A stretch of DNA of 64,000 bases from Lentzea nigeriaca (GTDB lineage: Bacteria; Actinomycetota; Actinomycetes; Mycobacteriales; Pseudonocardiaceae). The DNA lies in NCBI RefSeq assembly GCF_016907955.1, contig NZ_JAFBCX010000021.1, positions 62,001 to 126,000 of the forward strand. The letters are read 5' to 3'. The translations under genes were made by a program, and so were the position numbers. The notes beneath the pieces were generated by a model. That model was not told where the DNA came from. It worked only from the letters and a program-made list of their open reading frames with translations, and searched no databases. Of this stretch, positions 33,715-42,547 are shown in pieces. Position 1 is the stretch's first letter. Every line of letters begins with the position of its first letter.

Positions 33715-33726
33715 CGAAGCGTTTCG
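33715..33726. promoter_or_regulatory. LacI-type operator near the GH3 start
   Basis: CGAAGCGTTTCG, a palindrome with one mismatch and a central CG, 30 bp upstream of the GH3 GTG. It matches the second operator on the other side of the divergent promoter region. Confidence 0.55.
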
Positions 33727-33802
33727 ACGTTGGCACGGCCAGGTTTCCGCTGTCAACGGTCTTGTTTCGAGAGAGCTGCGTCACTAACCTGCCGGACATC
33801 TG

Positions 33803-33816
33803 TTTAAGCGCTTCGA
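33803..33816. promoter_or_regulatory. LacI-type operator before the sugar-transport operon
   Basis: TTTAAGCGCTTCGA, core AAGCGCTT, 30 bp upstream of the binding-protein ATG. Together with 33715-33726 it frames the divergent promoters, so one LacI repressor (probably that at 37453) could silence both directions and allow looping. Confidence 0.6.
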
Positions 33817-33845
33817 CACTTCGACGACGAAGGATCGGTTCCGCC

Positions 33846-35528
33846 ATGGGCATCGAGTTGAACCGCAGGAACTTTCTGAGCGCCGCAGTCTCCGCAGCGG
33901 GACTCGTCGCGATGGGGCCGCTGCTGTCGGCCTGCGGCGGGGGCGGTCCATCGCGGGCCGGCGTGAACTCCGAGTCGGCCCTCAAGGCGGTGCTGCCGAC
34001 CTACGTGCCGAACACGTCGATCAAGCCGGACATCCCCTCGATCGCGGGTGGCCCCGACGTGCTGACGGATCCCGGCTTCCTCGGCTACCCGACGAACAGG
34101 GTGGCCACCGTGTCCGGCGTGCCCGGCAAGGGCGGGAAGTACTCCGCGGTCACGCCGCTGTGGGGAACGATTCCTCCGGCCGACAACAGCTTCTACCAGG
34201 CCATGAACAAGGCCCTGGGCGTCGAGCTCGAGATGAAGCCCGCGGACGGCAACAACTACAACACGATCATCCCGACGATGACCGCGGCGAAGAAGCTGCC
34301 CGACTGGATCAACCTGCCGGGCTGGTGGAATCCCCAGTTCAACACCGGCGGCCTGGTCGGCAACCAGCTCGCCGACCTGACGCCCTACCTGTCCGGCGAC
34401 AACGTCAAGAAGTACCCCAACCTCGCGGCCATCCCCACCGCCGCGTGGCGGGCCGGTGCGTGGGGCGACAAGCTGTACGGTATTCCCTCGTTCTCCACCG
34501 GGTTCAAGGTCGCCGGCGTCGTCTTCTACCGCCGGGACGTCCTCGAGGCCAAGGGCATCACCGCCGACCAGGTGAAGTCCGCCGACGACCTGATGAAGCT
34601 CGGCAAGGAGCTGACCGACGCGAAGGCCGGCGTCTGGGCGTTCGACGACGTGTACCGCTACATCTACACCTCCTTCGGCGCACCGCTGAAGTGGAAGGTG
34701 GACAACGGCAAGCTGATCCACGTCTTCGAGACGTCGGAGTTCCTGGACGCCGCCGACTGGCATCGCAAGCTCGCGCTCGCCGGGTACGTGCACCCCGACG
34801 CGCTCGCGGGTGACAACGCCGGCAGCAACACCCGGTTCTACGCCGGCAAGACGTTGATCGGCGGCGGTGGCCAGGGCGCGTGGAACCTCGCCGACCTCCA
34901 GTCGGGCCAGGCCGCGAACCCGAACTACCGGCGCGGTGCGTTCAACTTCTTCGCCGCCGACGGCAAGAGCACGCCTCGTGTCGACATGGGGCAGTCGACC
35001 GACATCGTCAGCTACCTCAACATCAACCTGAAGCCGGAGCAGATCGAGGAGTGCCTGGCGGTCGCGAACTACCTGGCCGCGCCGTTCGGTTCCGCCGAGT
35101 ACACGATGGTCAACTTCGGTGTCGAAGGCACCCACTTCACGATGAAGGACGGTGTGCCGACGCCGACCGAGGCGGGCATGAAGGAGGTCCAGGCGAAGAC
35201 CTACCCGTTCCTCGCCGCGCCGCCTTCTGTCGTCAACAACCCCACCGGGGACATCGTCACCAAGGACCTCACCGCCTGGCAGGCCGCCAACCTGAAGGCG
35301 CTGGCCAAGCCGGTCTTCTGGGGCATGAACGTCAGCATGCCGCAGGCGCAGGCCACGGCCGAGGCCGCGCAGCCCGTCGAGGACACGCTCAAGGACGTCA
35401 TCCACGGCAAGAAGTCGATCCAGGACCTGAAGGACGCCGTCGCGAACTGGAAGAGCAGTGGTGGCGGTGACCGGCTGATCCAGTGGATGAACGACAACGT
35501 CCTGCAGAAGTTCGGTACGGGACAGTGA
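33846..35528 (+). CDS. ABC sugar transporter substrate-binding lipoprotein (LipO/LplA type)
   Basis: 560 residues. The start RRNFLSAAVSAAG is a twin-arginine signal and LSAC is a lipobox (cut before about Cys30), so it is a Tat-exported lipoprotein. The large size and sequence (VTPLWGTIPPADNSFYQAMNKALGV, KLYGIPSF, FYRRDVLEAKG) place it in the long solute-binding family 1 proteins that pair with LplB/YtcP permeases for oligosaccharides. First gene of the locus operon; its stop overlaps the permease GTG. Confidence 0.92.
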   Translation: MGIELNRRNFLSAAVSAAGLVAMGPLLSACGGGGPSRAGVNSESALKAVLPTYVPNTSIKPDIPSIAGGPDVLTDPGFLGYPTNRVATVSGVPGKGGKYSAVTPLWGTIPPADNSFYQAMNKALGVELEMKPADGNNYNTIIPTMTAAKKLPDWINLPGWWNPQFNTGGLVGNQLADLTPYLSGDNVKKYPNLAAIPTAAWRAGAWGDKLYGIPSFSTGFKVAGVVFYRRDVLEAKGITADQVKSADDLMKLGKELTDAKAGVWAFDDVYRYIYTSFGAPLKWKVDNGKLIHVFETSEFLDAADWHRKLALAGYVHPDALAGDNAGSNTRFYAGKTLIGGGGQGAWNLADLQSGQAANPNYRRGAFNFFAADGKSTPRVDMGQSTDIVSYLNINLKPEQIEECLAVANYLAAPFGSAEYTMVNFGVEGTHFTMKDGVPTPTEAGMKEVQAKTYPFLAAPPSVVNNPTGDIVTKDLTAWQAANLKALAKPVFWGMNVSMPQAQATAEAAQPVEDTLKDVIHGKKSIQDLKDAVANWKSSGGGDRLIQWMNDNVLQKFGTGQ

Positions 35529-36472
35529 CCAGCATCCGAGCAGACCGCGCGGGGCGACCGGCGAGGCTGAGCTGGCGGATCAGGCTGAGGCGCGACCGGT
35601 CGCTGATCCTGATGACGCTGCCCGCCGTCGTCCTCCTGCTGGTCTTCAACTACGTGCCGTTGTTCGGGCTCGCCACCGCGTTCCAGGAGTACGACCCGCT
35701 GGCCGGGGTGTGGCAGAGCACCTGGGCGGGCCTCTACCAGTTCGAGCGGCTGCTGAGCGACTCGCTGTTCTGGGGAGCGCTGAAGAACACGCTCTGGCTG
35801 AGCTTCGTCCAGCTGATCCTGTTCTTCCCGGTGCCGATCGCACTGGCGTTGCTGCTCAACACGGTGCTGTCCGAGCGGATCCGCAACTTCATCCAGTCCG
35901 TCGTGTACCTGCCGCACTTCTTCTCGTGGGTGCTGGCGGTCACGATCTTCCAGCAGATGCTCGGCGGCGCGGGCGCTCTCAACCAGTTCCTGCGCGGCAA
36001 CGACATCGGCACCTGGGACATCATGACCAACCCGGACACCTTCGCGCTGCTGGTCACCTCCCAGGTGATCTGGAAGGAAGCCGGGTGGGGGATCATCGTG
36101 TTCCTGGCGGCGCTCGCCGCCATCAACACCGACCTGTACGAGGCGGCCGCGGCGGACGGAGCCGGCCGGTGGCGGCGGCTGTGGCACATCACGCTGCCGG
36201 GCCTGCGTTCGGTCATCGTGCTGATGCTGGTGCTGCGCCTGGGCAACGCGCTGAGCGTCGGTTTCGAGCAGTTCCTCATCCAGCGCAACGCCGTCGGTCA
36301 CGACACGGCAGAGGTGCTGGACACCTTCTCGTTCTACTACGGCATCGCCACCGGCGACTACAGCTACGGCGCGGCGGCCGGTCTGTTCAAGAGCGTCATC
36401 TCGTTGTTGCTCATCTGGGGTGCGAACAAGCTGGCGCACGCCTTCGGCGAAGACGGGTTGTACCGGAAATGA
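35525..36472 (+). CDS. ABC sugar permease (LplB type)
   Basis: 315 residues with six transmembrane helices and the EAA loop EAAAADGAGRWRRLWHITLPGL near residue 203, which contacts the ATPase. GTG 35525 overlaps the binding-protein stop. Partner of the next permease. No ATPase gene is present in the locus, so a shared multi-sugar ATPase (MsiK type) encoded elsewhere probably drives it. Confidence 0.93.
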   Translation: MTSIRADRAGRPARLSWRIRLRRDRSLILMTLPAVVLLLVFNYVPLFGLATAFQEYDPLAGVWQSTWAGLYQFERLLSDSLFWGALKNTLWLSFVQLILFFPVPIALALLLNTVLSERIRNFIQSVVYLPHFFSWVLAVTIFQQMLGGAGALNQFLRGNDIGTWDIMTNPDTFALLVTSQVIWKEAGWGIIVFLAALAAINTDLYEAAAADGAGRWRRLWHITLPGLRSVIVLMLVLRLGNALSVGFEQFLIQRNAVGHDTAEVLDTFSFYYGIATGDYSYGAAAGLFKSVISLLLIWGANKLAHAFGEDGLYRK

Positions 36473-37446
36473 CACTCGCAATCGAACGCGCCAGTGGCGA
36501 CGCGGCCGCCAAACCTCTTGCGGCGCAAGCGGTTCGCAAGAAGCGAAAGTACGAGCGACCGGTCTGGGAGGAACCGCCCACGGCAGTGGGCCAGGCCGCG
36601 AAGGGCATCACCCTGGGCGGGGTGCTGCTGGTCATGCTGGTGCCGTTGTGGATCATCGTGGTGACCAGCCTGTCCACCCAGGCCGCGGTCAACCGCGCCG
36701 GCGGACTCGTCATCTGGCCGACCGACATCACGTTCGAGGCCTATCGGGTGATGCTCTCCGACGCGACGGTGCGCACCGCGTTGCTGGTGAGCCTGGGGAT
36801 CACGGCGGTCGGCACGTTGGTGTCGATGGCGGTCTCGGTCATGTGCGCCTACGGCCTGTCGCGGTCGCGGTCGCTCGGACACCGTTTCATCCTGATGCTG
36901 CTGATCGTCACCATGTTCGTCAACGGTGGCCTCATCCCGACCTTCCTGGTCGTCACCGGGCTGGGCGGCTACGACCAGTGGTGGGCGCTGATCCTGCCGA
37001 GCGCGGTGTCGGTGTTCAACATCCTGATCCTGCGCTCGTTCTACTCGAGCACGTCGCTCGACCTGATCGAGGCGGCGCGGATCGACGGTGCGGGGGACTG
37101 GCGGATCCTGTGGTCCATCGTGCTGCCGACCTCGCGCGCCGTGACCGCGGTGATGGCGCTGTTCTACGGCGTCGGCTACTGGAACTCGTTCTTCAACGTC
37201 ATGTTGTACATGCCGACCGACAGCGAGAAGTGGCCGTTGCAGTACGTGTTGCTCACCTATGTCAACCGGGGCAACGGAATGCCGGGCTCGGTCAACAACG
37301 GCTTCGGTGACCAGTTCTCCCAGACGGCGCCGCTGGCGCTGCAGATGGCCGTGGTCGTGCTGACTCTCGTGCCGTTGCTCGTGGTTTATCCGTTCGTGCA
37401 GAAGCACTTCCGCACGGGTGTCCTGACCGGCGCTATCAAGGGCTGA
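36469..37446 (+). CDS. ABC sugar permease (YtcP/LplC type)
   Basis: 325 residues. A basic cytoplasmic N-terminus (VRKKRKYERP) precedes six helices; the EAA loop EAARIDGAGDWRILWSIVLPTS lies near residue 203, and the C-terminus (FVQKHFRTGVLTGAIKG) is the hallmark of carbohydrate permeases. ATG 36469 overlaps the previous stop. Confidence 0.93.
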   Translation: MTLAIERASGDAAAKPLAAQAVRKKRKYERPVWEEPPTAVGQAAKGITLGGVLLVMLVPLWIIVVTSLSTQAAVNRAGGLVIWPTDITFEAYRVMLSDATVRTALLVSLGITAVGTLVSMAVSVMCAYGLSRSRSLGHRFILMLLIVTMFVNGGLIPTFLVVTGLGGYDQWWALILPSAVSVFNILILRSFYSSTSLDLIEAARIDGAGDWRILWSIVLPTSRAVTAVMALFYGVGYWNSFFNVMLYMPTDSEKWPLQYVLLTYVNRGNGMPGSVNNGFGDQFSQTAPLALQMAVVVLTLVPLLVVYPFVQKHFRTGVLTGAIKG

Positions 37447-37452
37447 GAATTC

Positions 37453-38478
37453 ATGGTGACCATCGCCGATGTGGCCAGGCACGCGGGCGTGTCGTCCAGC
37501 ACCGTCAGTTACGTGCTGAGCGGCAAGCGCGCGATCTCGGAGGAGACCAAGCGCCGGGTGGAGAGCTCCGTGCGGGAGCTCGGCTACCACCCCAACGCCG
37601 GTGCGCGGGCCCTGGCCGCACGGCGATCGCACATCATCGCCCTGATGGTGCCGCTGCGCACCGACGTGTACGTCCCGGTGATGATGGAGATCGCCGTCTC
37701 GGTCACCATGGCAGCCCGGCGGCACGGCTACGACGTTCTGCTGATCACCAACGACGAGGGTCCTGACGGCGTGCGCAGGATCGGGGCCAGCGGCCTGGCC
37801 GACGGCGTGATCCTCATGGACATCGAGCTGGAGGACGAACGCATCCCGGTGCTGCAGTCCCAGGGCACGCAGGCCGCGCTCATCGGTCTGCCGGACGATC
37901 CGGGCGGACTGTCCTGTGTGGACCACGACTTCGCGGCGGCCGGCGCGCTCTGCGCGGACCACCTGGCCGACCTCGGTCACCGCGAGATCGCGTTCATCGG
38001 CTACGGCTCTGGCGTCTACACCCGGCACGCGGGCTACGCCGAACGCACGCTCTCCGGTTTCGGGCAACGGGCTGCACAGCGCGGCCTGCGGTACGTGCAC
38101 CGGCCGTGCGACGGCACTTACGAGAGCACGGCGGGAACGCTCGCCCGCATTCTCGCCGACCGGCCGGAGACCACCGGGTTCGTGGTGCAGAACGAAGGCG
38201 CCATCGGTCCGCTGCTCACGTTGCTGCGCACCAGTGGGCGGACCGTTCCCGAGGACGCGTCGGTCATCGCGCTGTGCCAGGCGCAGCTCGCCGAGCAGTT
38301 CGCGCCGAGGCTCACCTCGGTGACGGGGTCCGCGCAGGACCTCGGCCGGGTCGCGGTCGAGCAGATCATGCGCCGGATCGCGGCGGCGGGCCGCGGTGAG
38401 CGCCCGCAGGACGAACAGGTCCTGCTCACCCCGGTTCTGACCGTGCGGGACAGCACGGGACCGGTCTCCGCCTCCTGA
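37453..38478 (+). CDS. LacI-family repressor of the locus
   Basis: 341 residues. Helix-turn-helix at 2-50 (VTIADVARHAGVSSSTVSYVLSGKRAISEETKRRV), hinge GYHPNAGARALAARRS and a sugar-binding domain. It is embedded in the operon 6 bp after the permease, so it probably represses its own operon through the palindromes at 33715-33726 and 33803-33816, with an imported oligosaccharide as inducer. Paralog of the LacI at 22245. Confidence 0.93.
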   Translation: MVTIADVARHAGVSSSTVSYVLSGKRAISEETKRRVESSVRELGYHPNAGARALAARRSHIIALMVPLRTDVYVPVMMEIAVSVTMAARRHGYDVLLITNDEGPDGVRRIGASGLADGVILMDIELEDERIPVLQSQGTQAALIGLPDDPGGLSCVDHDFAAAGALCADHLADLGHREIAFIGYGSGVYTRHAGYAERTLSGFGQRAAQRGLRYVHRPCDGTYESTAGTLARILADRPETTGFVVQNEGAIGPLLTLLRTSGRTVPEDASVIALCQAQLAEQFAPRLTSVTGSAQDLGRVAVEQIMRRIAAAGRGERPQDEQVLLTPVLTVRDSTGPVSAS

Positions 38479-38528
38479 CTTCCGCAAGCTCCCATCACCA
38501 CCGCAGAGAAACCGCGAGGAGCGGCAGC

Positions 38529-40565
38529 ATGCCCACGTACTTCCGAGACCTCGGCAACGCACTCGAATGGCGTGCCAAGGGCGAGACCCTGCGCGTCGAG
38601 CCGTGGGGCCCGGACGCCGTCCGGGTCAGAGCGACACCGGGCGGGCCGTTGCTCGAGGATCTGCCGGGTGCGTTGCTCGACGTGCCACCGGGCGGCGGAG
38701 CCGCCGAGATCAAGATCGCCGAGCACCACGCGACGCTGGTCAACGGCAAGCTGACCGTCCGGATCGACGCGCACACCGAGGGGCAGCTGACGCCGGAACT
38801 CGGCGCGTCCGCTGGCAGTCTGACGTTCCTGCGCACCGAGGACGGCACCGAGCTGCTGGCCGAGCAGCCCGCGCACTTCTGGTGGCCGGGCTCGCGCCTC
38901 GCGACCGCGACGGGCAACGGCCACCACCGGCTCGAGCAGCGTTTCCGGGCCTACGAAGGGGAACGGCTCTACGGCCTGGGCCAGCACACGCACGGCATGC
39001 TGAACCAGAAGGGCGCGGTCATCGACCTCGTCCAGCGCAACGCCGAGGTCACCATCCCGCTGCTGATCTCCGACCGCGGCTACGGCCTGCTGTGGAACTC
39101 GCCGGCCATCGGCCGGGTGGAGCTGGCCGAGACCGGCACGCGCTGGGTCGCCGACAGCGCCCGCCAGATCGACTACTGGTTCACCGCTGGTGAACCCGCC
39201 GACGTGCTGCGCGGTTACGCCGACGCGACCGGGCACGCGCCGGAGCTTCCCGAGTGGGCGTCGGGTTTCTGGCAGTGCAAGCTGCGCTACCGCACCCAGG
39301 AGGAACTTCTGGAGGTCGCGCGCGAGTACCGGCGGCGCGGGCTGCCGTTGTCCGTGATCGTCTGCGACTTCTTCCACTGGACGCACCTCGGCGAGTGGAA
39401 GTTCGACCCCGCCGAGTGGCCCGACCCGGCCGCCATGGTGCGTGAGCTCGACGAGATGGGCGTCAAGCTGATGGTCTCGGTCTGGCCGTCGGTGAGTCCG
39501 GCCAGCGAGAACTACCACGCCATGCTCGATCAGGGTTTCTTCATCGGCACCGAGTTCGGGCCGATGGCACACGCCGACTGGCCGGACAAGGGGCTCGGCG
39601 CCTACTCCGCCCAGGTCGCCTTCTACGACGCCACCAACCCCGAGGCGCGCGAGTACGTCTGGGAGCGCATCCGGCGCGGGTACCACGAGCTCGGGATCAA
39701 GGTGTTCTGGCTGGACGCCGGTGAACCCGAGCTCAAGCCCGGTCACCAGTACAACCTGCGCTACCACGCCGGTCCCGGTCTGGAGATCGGCAACCTCTAC
39801 CCGCGGGAGAACGCCCGCACCGTCCACGACGGACTGCGCGCCGTGGGGGAGACCGAGATCATCTCGCTCAACCGGTCGTCGTGGGCGGGCGCGCAGCGGT
39901 ACGGCGCCGCGCTGTGGTCCGGTGACATCGCCACCGACTTCTCGTCGTTGCGCACCCAGATCAAGGCCGGCCTGAACGTGATGATGTCCGGAATTCCCTG
40001 GTGGACAACGGACATCGGTGGTTTCCACGGCGGCGACCCCGACGACCCCGCCTACCGCGAGGTTCTCGTGCGCTGGTTCCAGTACGGCACTTTCTGTCCG
40101 TTGTTCCGCCTGCACGGCTTCCGCGGCGACGAGCAGGTGCTGGAGCCCGCCATGACCGGTCTGGCCAATGAGGTCTGGTCCTACGGCGACGAGGCCTACG
40201 AGATCCTCGCCGAGCACATCCGCCTGCGGGAACGCCTGCGGCCCTACGTGATGGAGCAGATGCGCACGGCCTCCGAGACCGGTGTACCGCCGATGCGGCC
40301 GGTGTTCCTGGAGTTCCCCGGCGATTCCGCGGCGTGGCAGGTCGAGGACGCCTTCCTGCTCGGTCCTGACCTGCTCGTCGCTCCGATCACCGAGGCGGGT
40401 GCCCGCGAACGCGAGGTGTACCTGCCCTCCGGTGCACAGTGGACGGACGCGTGGACCGGAGAGGAACACGAGGGCGGGCGGACGGTCACCGTCGCGGCCC
40501 CGATCGAACGCATCCCGCTGTTCCTCCGTGACGGCGCGAGCCTGCCCGTCCGGGAGGACGCGTGA
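38529..40565 (+). CDS. GH31 alpha-xylosidase
   Basis: 678 residues, cytoplasmic. N-terminal beta-sandwich, then the barrel with nucleophile Asp396 in FWLDAGEPE and acid/base Asp466 in ALWSGDIATD. The WLDAGEPE form and the CDFFHWTHLGEWKFDP segment are those of YicI-type alpha-xylosidases rather than alpha-glucosidases. It removes alpha-1,6-xylosyl units from the non-reducing end of xyloglucan oligosaccharides. GAGGAGCGGC stands ahead of the ATG. Its stop overlaps the GH42 start. Confidence 0.92.
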   Translation: MPTYFRDLGNALEWRAKGETLRVEPWGPDAVRVRATPGGPLLEDLPGALLDVPPGGGAAEIKIAEHHATLVNGKLTVRIDAHTEGQLTPELGASAGSLTFLRTEDGTELLAEQPAHFWWPGSRLATATGNGHHRLEQRFRAYEGERLYGLGQHTHGMLNQKGAVIDLVQRNAEVTIPLLISDRGYGLLWNSPAIGRVELAETGTRWVADSARQIDYWFTAGEPADVLRGYADATGHAPELPEWASGFWQCKLRYRTQEELLEVAREYRRRGLPLSVIVCDFFHWTHLGEWKFDPAEWPDPAAMVRELDEMGVKLMVSVWPSVSPASENYHAMLDQGFFIGTEFGPMAHADWPDKGLGAYSAQVAFYDATNPEAREYVWERIRRGYHELGIKVFWLDAGEPELKPGHQYNLRYHAGPGLEIGNLYPRENARTVHDGLRAVGETEIISLNRSSWAGAQRYGAALWSGDIATDFSSLRTQIKAGLNVMMSGIPWWTTDIGGFHGGDPDDPAYREVLVRWFQYGTFCPLFRLHGFRGDEQVLEPAMTGLANEVWSYGDEAYEILAEHIRLRERLRPYVMEQMRTASETGVPPMRPVFLEFPGDSAAWQVEDAFLLGPDLLVAPITEAGAREREVYLPSGAQWTDAWTGEEHEGGRTVTVAAPIERIPLFLRDGASLPVREDA

Positions 40566-42547
40566 TCACGAAACGGTTGGGCGGACTCGCTTTCGGCGGC
40601 GACTACAACCCCGAGCAGTGGGACGAGCAGGTGTGGAAGGAGGACGACGAGCTGATGCGTCAGGCCGGGGTCAACCTGGCCACGGTCGGCGTGTTCTCCT
40701 GGGCGTTGCTGGAACCGGAAGAAGGCCGCTACGACTTCGCGTGGCTCGATAGCCACCTGGATCGCCTGCACGCCAACGGTGTGCACGTCGACCTGGCGAC
40801 GCCGACCGCGTCGCCACCGCCGTGGTTCACGCTCGCTCACCCGGACGCCATGCCCGTCACCCCGCACGGCACCAGGCTGGTGCACGGCAGCCGCGACACC
40901 TACTGCATCAGCGCTCCCGCTTACCGTGCCGCGGCCCGGCGCATCGCCTCCGCGCTCGCGGAACGCTACGGCGACCACCCGGCGGTGGCGTTGTGGCACG
41001 TGCACAACGAGTATGTGACGTTGTGCTGGTGCGACCACACCGCCGCCGCGTTCCGGGTCTGGCTGCGGGCGCGGTACGGCTCGCTGGACGCGCTCAACTC
41101 CTCGTGGGGAACGGCGTTCTGGAGCCAGCGGTACGGCAGCTGGGAGCAGATCCTGCCTCCGCGCGCCACCCAGTGGCACCGCAACCCCGGTCTCACGCTG
41201 GACTTCAGCCGGTTCTGCTCCGACGAGGTGATCGCCGCCTACCGCGAGCAGCGGGACGCGATCCGTGCGCACAGCGACCGGCCGGTGACCACGAACATGA
41301 TGCTGCCCGGCTACCAGAACATCGACCTCTGGGCGATGGGCCGCGCGGTCGACCTGGTCTCCGTCGACTTCTACCCCTCCACACCAGGTCTGGACGCGGC
41401 CGCGGAGGCCGCCTTCACCGCCGACCGCGCCCGTTCGTTCGCCGGCGGCAAGCCGTGGCTGCTGATGGAACAGGGCACCAACACCGTCTACCACCAGGGC
41501 CGGACGCTGGCGAGGGAGCCCGGCGAGATCCTGCGGCAGTCCCTGGGCCACATCGCGCGCGGTTCCGAAGGGGCGTTGTTCTTCCAGTGGCGCCAGTCCA
41601 AGGCGGGCGCCGAGCAGTGGCACTCGGCGATGGTCCCGCACGCCGGCCCGGACAGCCGCATCTTCGGTGAGGTGACCCAGACCGGTGCGGCTGTCGGTCG
41701 GCTCGCCGAACTGGCGGGATCGACCGTCAGCACGGCACAGGTGGCCGTGCTGCACGACTCCGACGCGTGGTGGGCGTCGAACTCGGACGGCCTGCCCTCG
41801 CCCGAGCTCGACTACCACTCCGCCCTGAGCGGCGCCCACCGCGCGTTGTGGGACGCCGGCGTGGTCGTGGACTTCGCACATCCGGAAGAGGACCTGAGCC
41901 GCTTCCGGCTCGTGCTCGCCCCGGCGCTGTTCCTGCTCTCCGACACCGGCGCGGACAACCTGCGCCGCTATGTCGCCGCCGGTGGCACGTTGCTCTTCCA
42001 GCACTTCGGCGGGGTCGTCGACGACCGCGTGCATGCCCGGCTCGGTGGTTATCCGGCCGCACCGCTGCGGGAGGCGCTGGGCATCAGGGTCGAGGAGCAC
42101 CGGCCACTGCCGCCCGACGAGCGGATCACCCTCTCCGACGGCTCGCACGGCACGGTCTGGAGCGAGTCGGTGCGGGCGCAGGGTGCCGAGACGGTCGCCA
42201 CCTACACCCACGGCATGCTCGCCGGTTCGCCCGCGCTCACCCGGCACGACTTCGGCGAGGGCCACGGCTGGTACCTGTCCACCCGGCTCGATGACGCCGA
42301 CTACCGCGCACTGGTCGCCCGGTTGCTGGATTCCGCCGGCGTCGAACCGGTGCTGCCGGGACTTCCGCCCGGCGTCGAAGCGGTCACGCGCCAGGCCGAG
42401 GACGGGCGGCGCTGGCACTTCGTGCTCAACCACCTCGACGAACCCGTGTCGCTGCCGTCGGCCGCGCACGACCTGCTGACCGGTGGGCCGGTGCGGGAAG
42501 TGCCGGCCGGTGGGTGTGTCGTGCTGCGAGAGGAAAGGTCGCTGTGA
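40562..42547 (+). CDS. GH42 beta-galactosidase
   Basis: 661 residues, cytoplasmic. Barrel with acid/base Glu150 in WHVHNEYV and nucleophile Glu303 in LLMEQGTN, then the trimerisation domain (about 385-590, with VAVLHDSDAWWA) and a small beta domain. The metal-site cysteines seen in many GH42 enzymes are reduced to CWC near residue 155. It releases beta-galactose; in xyloglucan this would be the galactose capping the xylosyl branch. GTG 40562 overlaps the GH31 stop. Confidence 0.92.
   Translation: MITKRLGGLAFGGDYNPEQWDEQVWKEDDELMRQAGVNLATVGVFSWALLEPEEGRYDFAWLDSHLDRLHANGVHVDLATPTASPPPWFTLAHPDAMPVTPHGTRLVHGSRDTYCISAPAYRAAARRIASALAERYGDHPAVALWHVHNEYVTLCWCDHTAAAFRVWLRARYGSLDALNSSWGTAFWSQRYGSWEQILPPRATQWHRNPGLTLDFSRFCSDEVIAAYREQRDAIRAHSDRPVTTNMMLPGYQNIDLWAMGRAVDLVSVDFYPSTPGLDAAAEAAFTADRARSFAGGKPWLLMEQGTNTVYHQGRTLAREPGEILRQSLGHIARGSEGALFFQWRQSKAGAEQWHSAMVPHAGPDSRIFGEVTQTGAAVGRLAELAGSTVSTAQVAVLHDSDAWWASNSDGLPSPELDYHSALSGAHRALWDAGVVVDFAHPEEDLSRFRLVLAPALFLLSDTGADNLRRYVAAGGTLLFQHFGGVVDDRVHARLGGYPAAPLREALGIRVEEHRPLPPDERITLSDGSHGTVWSESVRAQGAETVATYTHGMLAGSPALTRHDFGEGHGWYLSTRLDDADYRALVARLLDSAGVEPVLPGLPPGVEAVTRQAEDGRRWHFVLNHLDEPVSLPSAAHDLLTGGPVREVPAGGCVVLREERSL

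Noticed and set aside
35769..35785. GGGGAGCGCTGA, a partial CebR-like sequence
   Set aside because: Inside the coding region of the permease, with only part of the palindrome matching, and explained by codons.
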